A DNA stretch of 64,000 nt from Avena insularis (taxonomy: Eukaryota; Streptophyta; Magnoliopsida; Poales; Poaceae), in assembly GCA_023614405.1 (NCBI GenBank), contig JAJUPC010000041.1:682001-746000 (forward strand). The letters run 5' to 3'. Of this stretch, positions 24,241-35,316 are shown piece after piece. Position numbers and translations under genes: made by a program. Below the pieces are notes generated by a model, which saw only the letters and a list, made by a program, of their open reading frames with translations, ran no database searches and was not told where the DNA came from. Position 1 is the stretch's first letter; every line of letters begins with the position of its first letter.

Positions 24241-25551
24241 TACGCGCAGAGCACGAAGGAGACAGAGCGCCTGTGCTTGGCAGAGCGGAGGGTCTTGGGC
24301 GAGCTTGGGGAGGATGCGAGCGAGGGAAGGCCACGATGGCGGACACAGTCGTGGTGGATGCTCGCAGTGGCGGGGACGCGAGCACGCAGAGAGCCGGAGG
24401 AGCGCGGCCGAGGCTGGGCGTGCTAGTGGTGGAGTCGGTCAACGCTACACTGCTCCGGGTGGCGACCTGTGGGAGGCGGCGAGGACGCACTTGGGGCAAG
24501 GTGGGCTCGGCAGCGCCGGAGAGAAAACCGCGGCAGGGCCGGTGGTGGCCATTCGCCGAGAACGTGAGGTGCTCGAGGCGGCTCTGCAGGAACCAAGGAA
24601 CGAGGTAGCGGTTTGCAGGAGGCAGGGTGACCTGAGGCAGCGGTGTCCCTGTGGCCTCTGCGGGGACGGGTCAGGCGGACGAGGTAGTGCTCGCGAGCAG
24701 AGGAGGCAACAATGGAGCTCCTGCCGACGGGAACCACAACCAGCGGTGGAGACTGCGCGAGAGGTCGGCCATGGCGCTGGCGGCGGAGGACGACGCCGAC
24801 GGAGGGTCATCCCTGGTGGCGGGACCTGGGAGGAGCTGCGATTGGGAGGACGCTCAACAAGGAAGGAGGGCGGTGCCGCGATGGCTTGCAGGCGAAGCGA
24901 GCGAGCGAGGAGGTTGGGGAGCAGAGGAACAACGCGGCGACGAGGAGCTTGGCGAGAGGGGATGGGGATCGCGTGGGGCGTGACTGGGAGGTGGGGCCGG
25001 GTTTGACGGTGACCGGGTGGATCAGGGAGGAAATACGGGATTGGGGTGGGGTGCTGGGTCACAGTGGGCCCATGCGAGGACGTGCGTGCTTGTGGCCTGC
25101 CTGTGTTCCATGTTGTGCATAGGAGCGTGCGCGCTTGGTCGAGTTGACCATGTCACGTGCGGCGGTGGCTGTGGTTTGTGGGGGTTAGGTGTGGTGAGGG
25201 GATTAGGGTTAGGGTTTTGTTTGGAGGTGGTCGGCTAAGCTTTTGGGCCTGGCGGACTGCATCCTAAAAATAATATAAGTTTTATTTATTTATTTATTTA
25301 AAAAGCTTTTGTAATCTGTTTTTAGACAAATAAAATATCCGGAAGGGACCGGGGTTTTGGATTTGAAATAAAAGAGGGGAATATCTGGAAAATGAAAATA
25401 GGCTTTTGCAAAATAGTTTTAGGCAAACATATGCATAATGATGACAATGCTCAAATGCAATGTGGTATGATGACATGAGCATGCGGTCATGATGATGCAC
25501 AAACAGAAACACCAAGCGATTTTCGAGTAGTGATTTTATCGGGGTGCTACA
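24241..25551 (-). repeat. LTR A (1.3 kb), minus orientation
   Basis: Right edge GGGGTGCTACA at 25551, so on the minus strand it starts TGTAGCACCCC. It matches 29332-30611 along its length. About 24290-25230 is very GC-rich and yields long overlapping ORFs on both strands, which I treat as artefacts. The DNA to its right (25552 on) has a pre-PPT-like stem-loop, so A is a 3' LTR of a minus-strand element. Its left edge joins gag at 24240/24241. Confidence 0.75.
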
Positions 25552-26396
25552 ATTCGACACCACTAACAATTTATCTCGCCCTCGAGATCCACCTCATGGT
25601 ACGGGCAAGAAGGCCGACGATCTGAATCTTCTCTCTTCGTGTAGATTCTCACGACACCACTAACAAGATTCTGCCTCCATCTTGAAATCGGCGACACCAC
25701 CAACAAGGGATTGTTGCTCATGTTCGTTGTGAGAACACTCCGGAAAAACAAAGACGAAGGTAGAGGTATCAAAAGAAAAGGCCACCTCTAACTTCAGTGG
25801 AAGGAGTAAATTGCATAGATCCGCCAATTCAATGTGCAGAGCGAATTATAAGAGTAGTGGTATGGTCGCGACTCCATCCCGCACTCAAAGCATTACTCTG
25901 TACATGAACAGAAGAATCATGCAACCAACTCTCGGAATTTAGACTGAAGATCTTTATAAGCGATGTTTGGAAACAAAGGATTGATGCAGGCTCTTCATCG
26001 GATCTGATGTAGCTGATGATAATGTCGTCATGTTGGAAAACACCGGAAGATACAAAGAAAGATTTCAGTGGATTTTGATCCACCAAAAGGTACAACAGAT
26101 GAAGAGTTCCTCAGATAGCATGAAGACCGGATATAGTTACACCGTTCCAACAAGAAGGATTAGAAACCTAAAGGTACGACGGAAACCCAACCACGAGAAA
26201 TCCTGGACTCGAAGAAAAGATAAGAGAGCAGATTCAAAACACGCGAAGGTAAGAGGAGATTAGCATATGGGTAAGGAGTAAAAGCATAGCTAATCATATC
26301 TATCCAACTGATTTTGCAAAATAGTTTTAATACTCTACATCGGTCGTTAGCTAGGTCATCCTACAGGCTGGACCAGTCGGGTATCGCAACTGCTGA
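25552..26396 (-). mobile_element. Short internal region between LTR A and the PBS of LTR C
   Basis: 845 bp without recognisable gag or pol. On the minus strand the end near A has the inverted repeat ATCTCG-AGGG-CGAGAT (25573-25588 on +). The end near C follows a good PBS. So it has a 3' end and a 5' leader of retrotransposons, but the two bounding LTRs differ. It is either a strong internal deletion derivative or a recombinant of two elements. Confidence 0.55.
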
Positions 26397-26408
26397 GCTC
26401 TGATACCA
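26397..26408 (-). other. Primer binding site (initiator-Met type) next to LTR C
   Basis: Minus strand TGGTATCAGAGC, three bases after the LTR C end (GGGTGTTACA). Confidence 0.85.
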
Positions 26409-26411
26409 CTT

Positions 26412-28515
26412 TGTAACACCCTCGAATCGGCCGTATGAAAGTTTTAGCGCTTCCCTCCAAACCCGCATAGAAACGATTCAAGGACGCCCACCAGGCACTT
26501 GCGTGCGGGTGGAGAACGAAGTAATACCATTACACATTAGTCCACGATGGAACCCACAGAACATATATATACAACAACAACTCCATGAGTCAAGAATACA
26601 AATATACTATACAAAGATCCTAATCACCTTGAAAACAATAGAGCGTCCGAGTACGGACAAGATGCAAATGGGGCTAAGAGCCCTGAAGAATAACCAATGG
26701 CGTCCATAACCCTGCCCAGGGCAAGCCGTAAGGGTAACCCTGCTAACGATGTTGGTCTCAAAACCTACTAAAACAAAAGGGGTGCCGACAAAGGGCAAAG
26801 GAAAAACAGGAGCGTCAGTACTGAGGCCAGTACACGGCGAGGCTAGAATTCGGCGGCTCTCGCCTACATAGGTATGGTGGACTGAAGCGGCAGCGAAGCA
26901 TGTACTATACAACCTATAGTGACTCGATATAACTGGCGGCTATTAGAGAGGGGTAAGAAAGACCTATTCGGATCCAACCTGATACTAACACCAATCATAC
27001 CCATCCTGATATTCCCCCTCGAGACCAAACGAGGAAGTCAAACCGAGGAACTCACACAGTTGACAGTTTTATTCATTCCGTTATAGTTGCAGCACTTACT
27101 AGTCAGATATAGATAGCATGAGTCATCCTGATAGCATAAGTAGTGGGCAGTTTTAGTTAACCATTCAGTTGTAGTTGCAGTACTTACTAGTCAGATACAA
27201 TTAGCATGTGACATCCCAAACCTAGCAGTTGTTGGCACTTTTATTTCATTCCATTGGAGTTGTGATACTTACTAGGCAGGTATAACATGACACGATACAC
27301 CCCAGTTCCACCAGTTGTTGGCACTTTTATTATCCATTCCATTATAGTGAAGCTGATTACTAGTCATATATTAAGTCAAATTTATAACACTACTTTAGTT
27401 ATGCTTGTCTATGCTCGAGATACTGTGCTCCAAGTCGTCCATAACCGCGGACACGGCTTTCAGAAAGATTTACCCTGCAGGGGTGCACAAATAGCAACAC
27501 ACACACGATCAACCTCAGAAAAACCAAATCAAAACCCAACGAGGCTTTCATGACAAAGCAATCACAGGATTCATAAATTATTTCAGGGGGCCACCCCATT
27601 AAGCTACACGCAACGAAGTTGGCGGGCTCCGAGACGGACCCAAGGTTTGCGCCAATGGATGTAAACGACCGGGAACCCGAAAGTGTGACTGGGCTTGTCG
27701 ATACCGCGAAAACACTCCGCAATTCCTAAACAGTACAGGTGCTCCACGCACAATCGTAAATAAAGAAGTAAAGCATGGCATAAGTACAGGATACTAATAA
27801 AGCCCCAAACTAGTTTGTGGCCCCAATAAATAAGAAATGAATCAAGCTCTAGCTAAGGGGGATCCATAGGGTCTCCCGGATGTGGATAGTGCGAATAATC
27901 AAGGAACAAGTATCAAGTACTCGGGGCCTACGGGACACAAGTGGACATGAAAAACCAAATAGCATATATTAACCACCGGTGCCTCTTTCATTAGTTATCC
28001 CAGCAAATTAATAGTTGTATTTAAAGTCATGATCATCTCCACCGTAAAGCATATGACAATATTCCAACAACTGTGTGGTACTTCATGACACGGGATCACA
28101 CTTGAGCAAGCGACTATGACTCGCAAGACCATCTATCTACCAAACAATAGGTAATAGGAGGTGTCCAAGGCAATATAAAGGCTGCACGAAATATATCTGG
28201 TACATAACACTAAAGCATCGCGACACGGATAGCAGTAGATCAACAGGAAGGAAGTAAAGACTACAAATGCAAAATAGGTAGAAAGGGGGAGAATGCTCGC
28301 CTGGGAAACACTGTCAAAGTTATATTATCCGAAGAACTTGTCGATACTCGCATCAACTCAACGTCCTAATCCGAGAAGAACCAAGGCACTAAAAGAAACA
28401 CCGGATGCACTATTTAATAATACGATAGAAGAATCAGCATGTTTATGATATGATGCATGAGATGGCAAAGATGCGATGCGACTAGGCAATATTAAGCGAA
28501 ACTGGGGTCCTGACA
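26412..28515 (-). repeat. LTR C (2.1 kb), 5' LTR of a minus-strand gypsy element
   Basis: Minus strand TGTCAGGACCCC to GGGTGTTACA, followed by the PBS. It carries the CG-rich motif at 27438-27457, four degenerate tandem units at 27059-27390, and a block at 27580-27780 that also occurs (reverse complement) in element E's LTR near 52570-52790. No second copy of this LTR is in the window. Confidence 0.75.
27059..27390. repeat. Four degenerate tandem units of about 85 bp inside LTR C
   Basis: Units start near 27059, 27148, 27233 and 27318. Each has a GGCACTTTTATT-like start, CATTCC, a TTGCAG/TTGTGA-like word and ACTTACTAGTCAG or a near copy. The fourth is shortest. Confidence 0.7.
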
Positions 28516-29221
28516 ATTAATTAGGTGGTTTAAGTTATTTAGTTACCCCGCAATTTAAATGTTGACATATCAGGCAAAACATGGCATCGGTTCGCTACAC
28601 AAATTTAAATGGAGCCGATATAAGACTAGAAAATCCCGCATATTGCCTCCATATTTAATGTAGGTGAATCATCCATATACCCCGAAACCGCAATATGTAT
28701 GCAAGCATGTTCAATTCATATGCAACAAGATATATGTCATATTATAAAAAATAGGGGTCTTGGATAAAGGGGTCACACATCGGAGTTCGACGATCTTGTG
28801 GATTCCGAGGGTTCGACAGGGATCAGTCTTCGCCTTCAGCAACTGGGTCTTAGCGTCAATGAAGGAGAGCATGAATCCGATGCCAGGGTTCGGACATAGA
28901 ATCCAGGATCGGGTCTTCGTACACTCATCCGTGAATAAGGCCTTGGCGTTCTGGATCGGTCTTCGGGTCTGTGTCGGTGAACTTGTCATCTGAGAAGGAT
29001 AACTTGGGCTATCGCGGTTACATTGTCGGTGAAGATCTTGGATTGGGCACCGAGGGCCTTCGTGGTAGAGAGTAGACAAAGAGATAGCCGAGACCAACAC
29101 GGGGCATCAGTTTCCCGATCAAAGTAGCACCACCGAGGTATTCGTCCGATCTCTGGTTCTGGTCCAGATGGCGATCTTGAGCGGATACGCGACATCACTA
29201 TGCTTCCTAGCATTAGCAACA
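28516..29221 (-). other. Unassigned 0.7 kb segment between LTR C and the LTR B duplication
   Basis: 28516-28750 is AT-rich and non-coding. 28760-29220 has coding-like composition. A minus-strand ORF of 129 codons (29100-28711) includes QTRRPIQNAKALFTDE and PCRTLGIHKIVELR, and an overlapping one lies at 29222-28986. I recognise no family. It could be a captured fragment or an old gag/LTR piece. The last bases (29195-29221) may be gag-related, since 29222 on matches the gag scrap at 24131. Confidence 0.35.
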
Positions 29222-29331
29222 TGTCAGCAGGCCAAGAGGCATATCAGCATCGAGAGAACCCGCATGCATGAAACATATGGACACCAAGCCAAACACCTTA
29301 CATGCATGGTTTGATGCTGGCTAGATGCCTC
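29222..29331 (+). pseudogene. Second copy of the gag scrap joined to LTR B
   Basis: About 110 bp nearly identical to 24131-24240 (for example GGCATATCAGCATCGAG and ACACCAAGCCAAACACC). The first copy is continuous with a longer gag, but this one is not. Confidence 0.7.
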
Positions 29332-30611
29332 TGTAGCGGCAGGTGAAGAAGACAGGCGCTGTGCTGGCAGCGGAGGGTCTTGGGCGAGCTTGGGGAGGAT
29401 GCGAGCGAGGGAAAGCCAGCAACGGCGGACGCAGTCACGGTGGTTCCTCGCAGTGGCGGGGGCACGAGCATGCAGAGGGCCGGAGGAGGGCGGCCGAGGC
29501 TGGGCGTGCTGGTGGTGGAGTCGATCGACGCGGCACTGCTCCGGGCGGCGACCTACGGGAGGGGCGAGGATGCACTTGGGGAGAGGTGGGCTCGGCAGCA
29601 CTGGAGAGAAAACCGCGGCAGGGCCGGTGGTGGCCGTTCGCCAGGAACGTGAGGTGCTCGAGGCGGCTCTGCAGGAACCGAGGAAGGAGGCAGCGGTTTG
29701 CAGGAGGCAGGGCGACCTATGGCGGCGGTGTCCCTGTGGCCTCTACGGGTACGGGTCAGGCGGACGAAGTAGTGCTCGCGATCAGAGGAGGCAGCGATGG
29801 AACTCTTGCCGACGGGAACCACGACCAGCGGCGGAGACTGCGCGAGGGGCTCGTCCATGGCGCTGGCGGCGGAGGACGACGCCGGCGGAGGGTCATCCCG
29901 GGCGGCCGGACCTGGGAGGAGCCGTGATTGGGAGGACGCGCAACAAGGAAGGAGGGCGGCGCCGCGGCGGCTTGCAGGCGAAGCGAGCGAGCGAGGAGGT
30001 TGGGAAGCAGAGGAACAACACAGTGACGAGGAGCTTGGCGAGAGGGGATGAGCGTGACTGGGAGGTGGGGCCGGGTTTGACGGGGACCGGCTGGATCAGG
30101 CAGGGAAAACGGGATTGGGGTGGGGTGCTGGGTCGCGGGGGGCCCATGCGAGGACGTGCGTGCTTGTGGCCTGAGTGTGTTGCGTGTTGTCTTGAGGAGG
30201 CGTCTTGGCAACAGTCGATTGACCATGTCGCGTCTGTGGGCTGTGTGTGTGGGGGTTAGGTGGGGTGAGGGGATTAGGGTTTTATTTGGAGGTGGTCAGC
30301 TGAGCTTTTGGGCCTGGCGGACTGTCTCCTAAAAATAATATAAGTTTTATTTATTTATTTAAAAGGCTTTTGTAATATGTTTTTTGACAAATAAAATATC
30401 CGGAAGGGACCGGAGTTTTGGATTTGAAATAAAAGAGGGGATATCTAGAAAATGAAAATAGGCTTTTGCAAAATAGTTTTAGGCAAACATATGCATGATG
30501 ATGACGATGCTCAAATGCAATGTGGCATGATGACATGAGCATGCGGTCATGATGATGCACAAATAGAAACACCAAGCGATTTTCTAGTAGTGATTTTATC
30601 GGGGTGCTACA
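29332..30611 (-). repeat. LTR B-copy (1,280 bp), second copy of LTR A
   Basis: Ends are the inverted words TGTAGC (29332) and GCTACA (30611), so both LTR edges look intact here. The body matches LTR A, including the GC-rich zone. Flanks GCCTC and GGTTC do not form a convincing target duplication. Confidence 0.75.
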
Positions 30612-30815
30612 GGTTCATAGATGGATCACTTGAAGGACCCTATTCATGCATAGGAAGAGACGGATAAGACCAACCATTCATAATAACACCAAAAGTAGAA
30701 ACATCCAAGTTCAACAAGTCTTAAAAGGGGTACCCCCATAAGGCATAGCCTAATTCAAGAAGAAGTCTGGAAAAGCTAGAATATTACAAAAAGACGACAA
30801 AGAGACAGCCTATAG
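30612..30815 (-). other. 3' flank of the antisense PF04195-type gene
   Basis: About 200 bp, AT-rich, non-coding. On the minus strand it follows the stop codon of the gene at 30816 and is probably its 3' UTR. Confidence 0.4.
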
Positions 30816-33577
30816 CTATGCATTGGCACTTGGGGGCTTCCTCGAGTCAGTGGCAGCCTCCGACGCCGCGGCCTTCTCGATTACAGCTTCTGATGGTGTG
30901 GCTTTTGCCGTCTTCGACCGCCTTAGCTCCGCCGAGTACATTGCGAGTGTCTCGATGAGCCGAGGCCCATACTTGTGACAGCGAGTAGCAAAGGGAGCAA
31001 ATACTACCTGCTGGCCATCCATAGTGATCGGCATCGCCTTGGAGACCTCGATGGTGTTCAGCTCAACACAATGAGCCTACACCATCGCGAGTCCCATGGT
31101 AGCTTCGACTCCCCTCTGAGCATTCTTGAAGACCATGGGCACGCCCTCGGCAAAGGACTCCACAAGGCCATCAAGATCTTCGATAAGCTTGTCCTTGGGG
31201 ACCATCTCCTATCAAACACGGCAAGCACACCCTTGGCCTTCTCAAGGGAATCCTACATGGAGAAACTCCGGTCTTCGACTTCATCTACAATACGGGCCAT
31301 GGCATCTAGGAAGGCCAAAGCTTGAGCATCAAAGTCCACACCAGCGGGATCTACAGAAGATACATATGAGCACAACCAAATACAGGCAAGTGCACAACAA
31401 ACAAAATGACGTAGTATCGTACCTGAGTGTGCCTTAGCAATAGAGAAAAGTTGTTCTACAAACACTTTCTCCCCATCAGCTGCAGCGGAACGTAGGTCCA
31501 CCTCGTGCTTCTTTGACTCCTGGATGGAGCGTTCAAGAGCTTCGAGTGCCTAGTCACGTTTCTTCTCCGCTGCGGCAAGACCCTTCTCGAGGGAGCTGAC
31601 ACTACGGAGGAGCTCATTGTTCTCACCTACAAAGAATGAATGGTAGCAAAAAATCAAGATCGGTGCTTTATTCTGCAGCAACAGCACAGATAAATGCAAG
31701 CTCACCCTCGAATGCACGATGCTGGGTCTCCAACAGGGCATGTTGATGGCCCATCGATGTAATCTGTTTGGCGAGGCGAATATATTCCTTCATGATAGGC
31801 TGCAAGAAGAGATGCATCAGCATCAACCTAATTTCGACTGACATAGTGAAGAGAACTTACAGGCTCCTCCAAGGACTCCGAAGTTTCTTTCTACATAGGC
31901 GTCCGAGCAACCATCTAGTGCCCCCTAGTATGGGGGAACTCGAAGAATTGGCACCGGAGGTGGCCGCCACCTGGGGAGAATGAGACTGCTCTGCTACATC
32001 CGTTTCTTTGGAGTCCGTGACTCCAGACTCCTTCATAAAGTCGGGGTCATTAGAGGATGATGATGCAGTTTTGCTACAACATAAACATACAAAAACAACT
32101 TCATAGAAAGAGATTTCAGGACATAAGGACAAATCAGCAGATGCACAAACTTACAAGTCAAAGTCATCATGGTCGAAGAAGTCCTCAAACACCTCCTTCG
32201 GTGTTCTCATCTTCTTCCGTGAAGGAGGATCCACGACGCACATAGGCACAGCGGGAATTGGCTCCTCTACCTTAGCCGAGGGACCCTTCGGCGTTGATGG
32301 CGAAGATGCATTGGAGTCCTCACTTCGGGACTTCTTGCGAGTCCCGTTCCCGCTGGACTCGGGGGCTTCCTTCTCTTCGTCAATGGGGATGGTGGACCCC
32401 GACTCGTCCTCCTCTTCCGCTTCACGAGGGATCACTCCCTCCGGCTGAGGAGGCCACCTAGTGATCACCTTCCAGTCCTGGAACAAGAGGCAGCGTCAGT
32501 ATAAAGGAAAACCTAGTAGACAATCGAAAAACAAGAAGAGCTAACAAGAAAGCCACCTTAGGCGGAGGGTGACTCGTGAAGAATGGAGGCACGTCTGAGT
32601 CACCAGGGAGTTTCTCCTTGGCTATGTACTTGGTCAGCATTCGAAACCTCCTACCTACTTCACCTGAAGAAATATTCTCTCGAGAGATGCGAGTGACATC
32701 ATCAAGACAAGTCTAGCAGCACATCGGATGTGCCCTAGCCTATAGCGGCTGCACTCGACGATGAATCTAGGTGCGAATGAGGTCTGTGCCGCCCGCTTCC
32801 TTCCCCATGCGGACTTCAAGGTCGCAGACACGCTTGTATAGAACCTCTGTTTCTTCGGCTTCACTAGGCATCACCGTATTGTTCCATGACCTCCTCCTCT
32901 TGCATTCTGCCTTTGAATCAAAAGGCACGAGTCCGAAGTGTTCATCATCAACCTTCTAGTCGCGGATGTATAACCACTTCACCCTCCACCCTTGGACAGA
33001 TGCATTGAACTTGATGGAGAAATATTCGACATTGGGGTCTACATGGACCCCACGGCCTCCTATATCATAGACTACCAACCTAGAGCCCGACTGGCGCTTC
33101 AGTTTGAAGAGTTTTTTTGAAAAAGACAATGTGTGGCTCGATTGCAAGCCAGCACTCGCAAAGGGTGATGTAGAAAGCAATGTGGAGAATGGAGTTGGGG
33201 GTCAGATGATGGAGATGGAGCCCATAGAAGCAGAGTAACCCTCGCACAAATTTGTGGAGGGGGAGAGAGAGGCCATGAATGACAAATGCGAGAAACATCA
33301 CCCAAAATCCGACGGGGGGATAGGGGATTACCTCGTCGCCGGGCATCCGACAATCATCTTCAGTAGCCGGGAGAGTACCATCTTGGCGCTAGTTGAAGAT
33401 CTCCGTCTCCTTGATGGCGGTCCGCCGCCACAATCCATTCATGATGCGTGTGCCCGCGCCTTTCTTGTTGGCAGCTGCTGTAGTAGTACCTGCGTCCGTA
33501 GCGGCGGCGCCCTTCTTCTTGGCCGCAATGGTGGCGGCCGCAATTCCAGCGGCGGAGGCGCCCTTCTTCTTCCCCAT
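30816..33577 (-). pseudogene. Multi-exon PF04195-type gene (putative gypsy-type transposon domain), antisense in Tat-like element F
   Basis: Minus strand, ATG at 33577 (MGKKKGASAAG, a Lys/Ala-rich start as in related grass proteins). A TAG at 33389-33391 lies in frame before the domain core (33346-33115: VIHGLSLPLHKFVRGLLCFY, FYITLCECWLAIEP). A homopolymer indel at the T-run 33110-33116 shifts the frame into LFKLKRQSGSRLVVYDIGG (to 32956). Later exons seem to be about 32640-32558 (LTKYIAKEKLPGDSDVPPF), 32480-32152 (charged, Ser-rich, with SRKKMRTPKEVFEDFFDHDD), 32074-31861, 31805-31707 and 31640-31424, with a last coding part at about 31352-30816. GT donors on the minus strand are visible, for example GACTTGTAAG at 32151 and GCCTGTAAGT at 31860. 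Such genes are known as antisense ORFs of Tat/Grande-type elements. The product's role is not established. Confidence 0.7.
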
Positions 33578-34071
33578 CTTGTGAGTGTGGTGTGAGCGTA
33601 GAAAGTAGCTCGGGAAGGTCTTGAGGTTATCCAATGCAGCAACAGAGGCGCGAGCAATGTAACAGCAGAGAGCAGCAATGGAGGCAGAGCACGAGGGAGA
33701 AGATGAGCTGTGGGCAGAATTACCGCACGGGAAATCCCTACTGAACCACAACACAGATTCAATCCAACGGCCAGAAGCGCAGTAATCATACGCGTGGCAC
33801 AAATCAAGATGGACACATGGCGAGGCAAGCGGTGAACCATCATCCCACTTTTCCCATTACACGCGAGAATAGAGGAGACATAGTTAAAACCGAAGATTAC
33901 GCATGCCTGGTCAAATCTAAGTTAGAAATGGGGCCCCACTTTCGTCACGTCCTGTCAAAATCACTCACGCGGGCAAATGAGGTCATCCCATCGTCAACAC
34001 TGACATCATTCACTTCAGCAGAAGCATCTTCTGACTAATCTAGTCCTCACTCAACTCTTCGACTAGACCAA
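33578..34071. other. Region upstream of the antisense gene
   Basis: About 500 bp holding the likely promoter side of the minus-strand gene. The overlapping ORFs 33389-33802 and 33439-33843 extend into it but start far upstream of the conserved MGKKK start. I see no clear TATA box. Confidence 0.4.
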
Positions 34072-34837
34072 GCACTCGGGGGCTGGCCGCACACCCGGTA
34101 AACTTCATAGACGTAAAAACATTTTGACAATGTAATTGCACTTAAACCCCTCACTCTAATCAATGATTCGATTGTAGGACTTAGGGGCTACTCCCATAGG
34201 GATCACTGGAAGCACATTCGACTTAAACAAGCAAAAGACGACGGCAGTCAAAAATACTCATAGTGCCCACTCGAGTCTACAACTCGAATAGGAACTTGGG
34301 GGCTACTCCCGTAGGGAGCGTTGGCCGCGCATCCTATGATTTTTATTTTAATAAATGTGTGTTGACTGCGTCCATACTCAGAAGCATCGGCGAACACCAC
34401 CCGAATCATCTCTACGATGACAAAATTTGGATGCCATGCTTGCAGCATGAAGATAAGACCTGAAGAAGGACTGGCGATGCACCTGTTGCGCTATAACAGA
34501 AATAATCCGTGCCTACATGTACAATGAAAGAAGCCTTGACAGACGCGTCGAGTGCTCACACATATATACTGGGATTCCATTCTATAAGACCTCCGCGGCA
34601 TGAGTCGAATTACGCCAGCACTTTTCCGAGTTCGAGTCTGGGGACTCGAGTTTGAGTAGATTGCATTGTTTTGCCCTAAGGCAGTTAACTGATCCCAATA
34701 GATCAGATGAATCAGGCACATATATCGACAATCGCTATGATACAAATTAGAGCACTCGAAAACATGCTCGATTATACACTCGAAGGCTTCTTAAGTCTCC
34801 ACTCGAATCTACGATTAAACTGGACACTTGGGGATAC
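34072..34837 (+). repeat. 3' untranslated region of element F with repeated PPT-like modules
   Basis: Four G-rich modules: 34072-34090 (GCACTCGGGGGCTGGCCGC), 34177-34209 (ACTTAGGGGCTACTCCCATA), 34292-34330 (ACTTGGGGGCTACTCCCGTA) and 34822-34837 (GGACACTTGGGGATAC). The last abuts the LTR and is the functional PPT by position. The third and fourth also share upstream words (CACTCGAGTCTAC and CACTCGAATCTAC). Confidence 0.65.
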
Positions 34838-35316
34838 TAACATGGGCATATCCTACAGGTAAAGATCAGTATATATGGTCCAGCCTAGAAGAAGACCATG
34901 ATGTTGCTAAGGCCTAGTCGAGATTCGGGTGACTTGGGAGACTTTGGCTCCTTGTAGAACACGGAAAATACAAGATAGAAATTTAAAGGGGAAACCCTAA
35001 TATGTAACCGACTCGGCCTTCTATCCTGAGACCTAGCCTATCTGTATAAAGGCTAGGAGGGGGCGGCGAGGAGCATACCCACAACCCTAGTTTCCACACC
35101 ATCGCCAGATTGCATTTGCACACCTCTGTAACTTTTGACTCCTCGATAATTCCAAGAGCAGACAAGCAGGAGTAGGGTCCTTTGCGAGGCCTGAACCAGG
35201 GTAAACCTCGTGTCCCTTGTGTGCTTGTTTGCTAGCCGATCGATGCCTCCAGCGCTCCCCACTTCCTCGAACCTATGTCCATCTATCATGGGCATTGATG
35301 AGTTAACCCCTCGTCA
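34838..35316 (+). repeat. Element F 3' LTR (479 bp, Tat-like)
   Basis: Starts TAACATGGGC (TG to TA at the first dinucleotide) right after the PPT-like ACTTGGGGATAC, and ends CCCCTCGTCA. Contains a TATA-like CTGTATAAAGGCTAGG at about 35040-35055 in + orientation. Its limits are confirmed by a solo LTR of the same family at 54659-55145 (reverse orientation) with a perfect 5-bp target duplication. Confidence 0.8.

Noticed and set aside
24305..25062. Long overlapping ORFs (up to 233 codons) on both strands of a GC-rich zone
   Set aside because: They lie in LTR A, overlap in several frames with low-complexity Arg/Gly/Pro-rich products, and recur in the LTR copy at 29332-30611. GC-rich DNA has few stops by chance.
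27059..27390. CRISPR-like array
   Set aside because: Units are degenerate tandem repeats without unique spacers, in a plant LTR.
29390..30259. 289-codon ORF, the longest on the + strand here
   Set aside because: Same reason as above: it is the LTR B-copy counterpart, frame not kept between the two copies, no domain seen.
29332..30611. DNA transposon with TGTAGC/GCTACA terminal inverted repeats
   Set aside because: Six-base inverted ends are normal for LTRs, the body matches LTR A, and there is no transposase or target duplication.
33439..33843. Second protein (134 codons) overlapping the antisense gene start
   Set aside because: It is out of frame with the conserved MGKKK start and the PF04195 core and has no recognisable motif.
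34072..34837. An LTR starting at 34084, after the first G-rich module
   Set aside because: The solo LTR at 54659-55145 with its perfect target duplication shows that the family's LTR starts at the equivalent of 34838.
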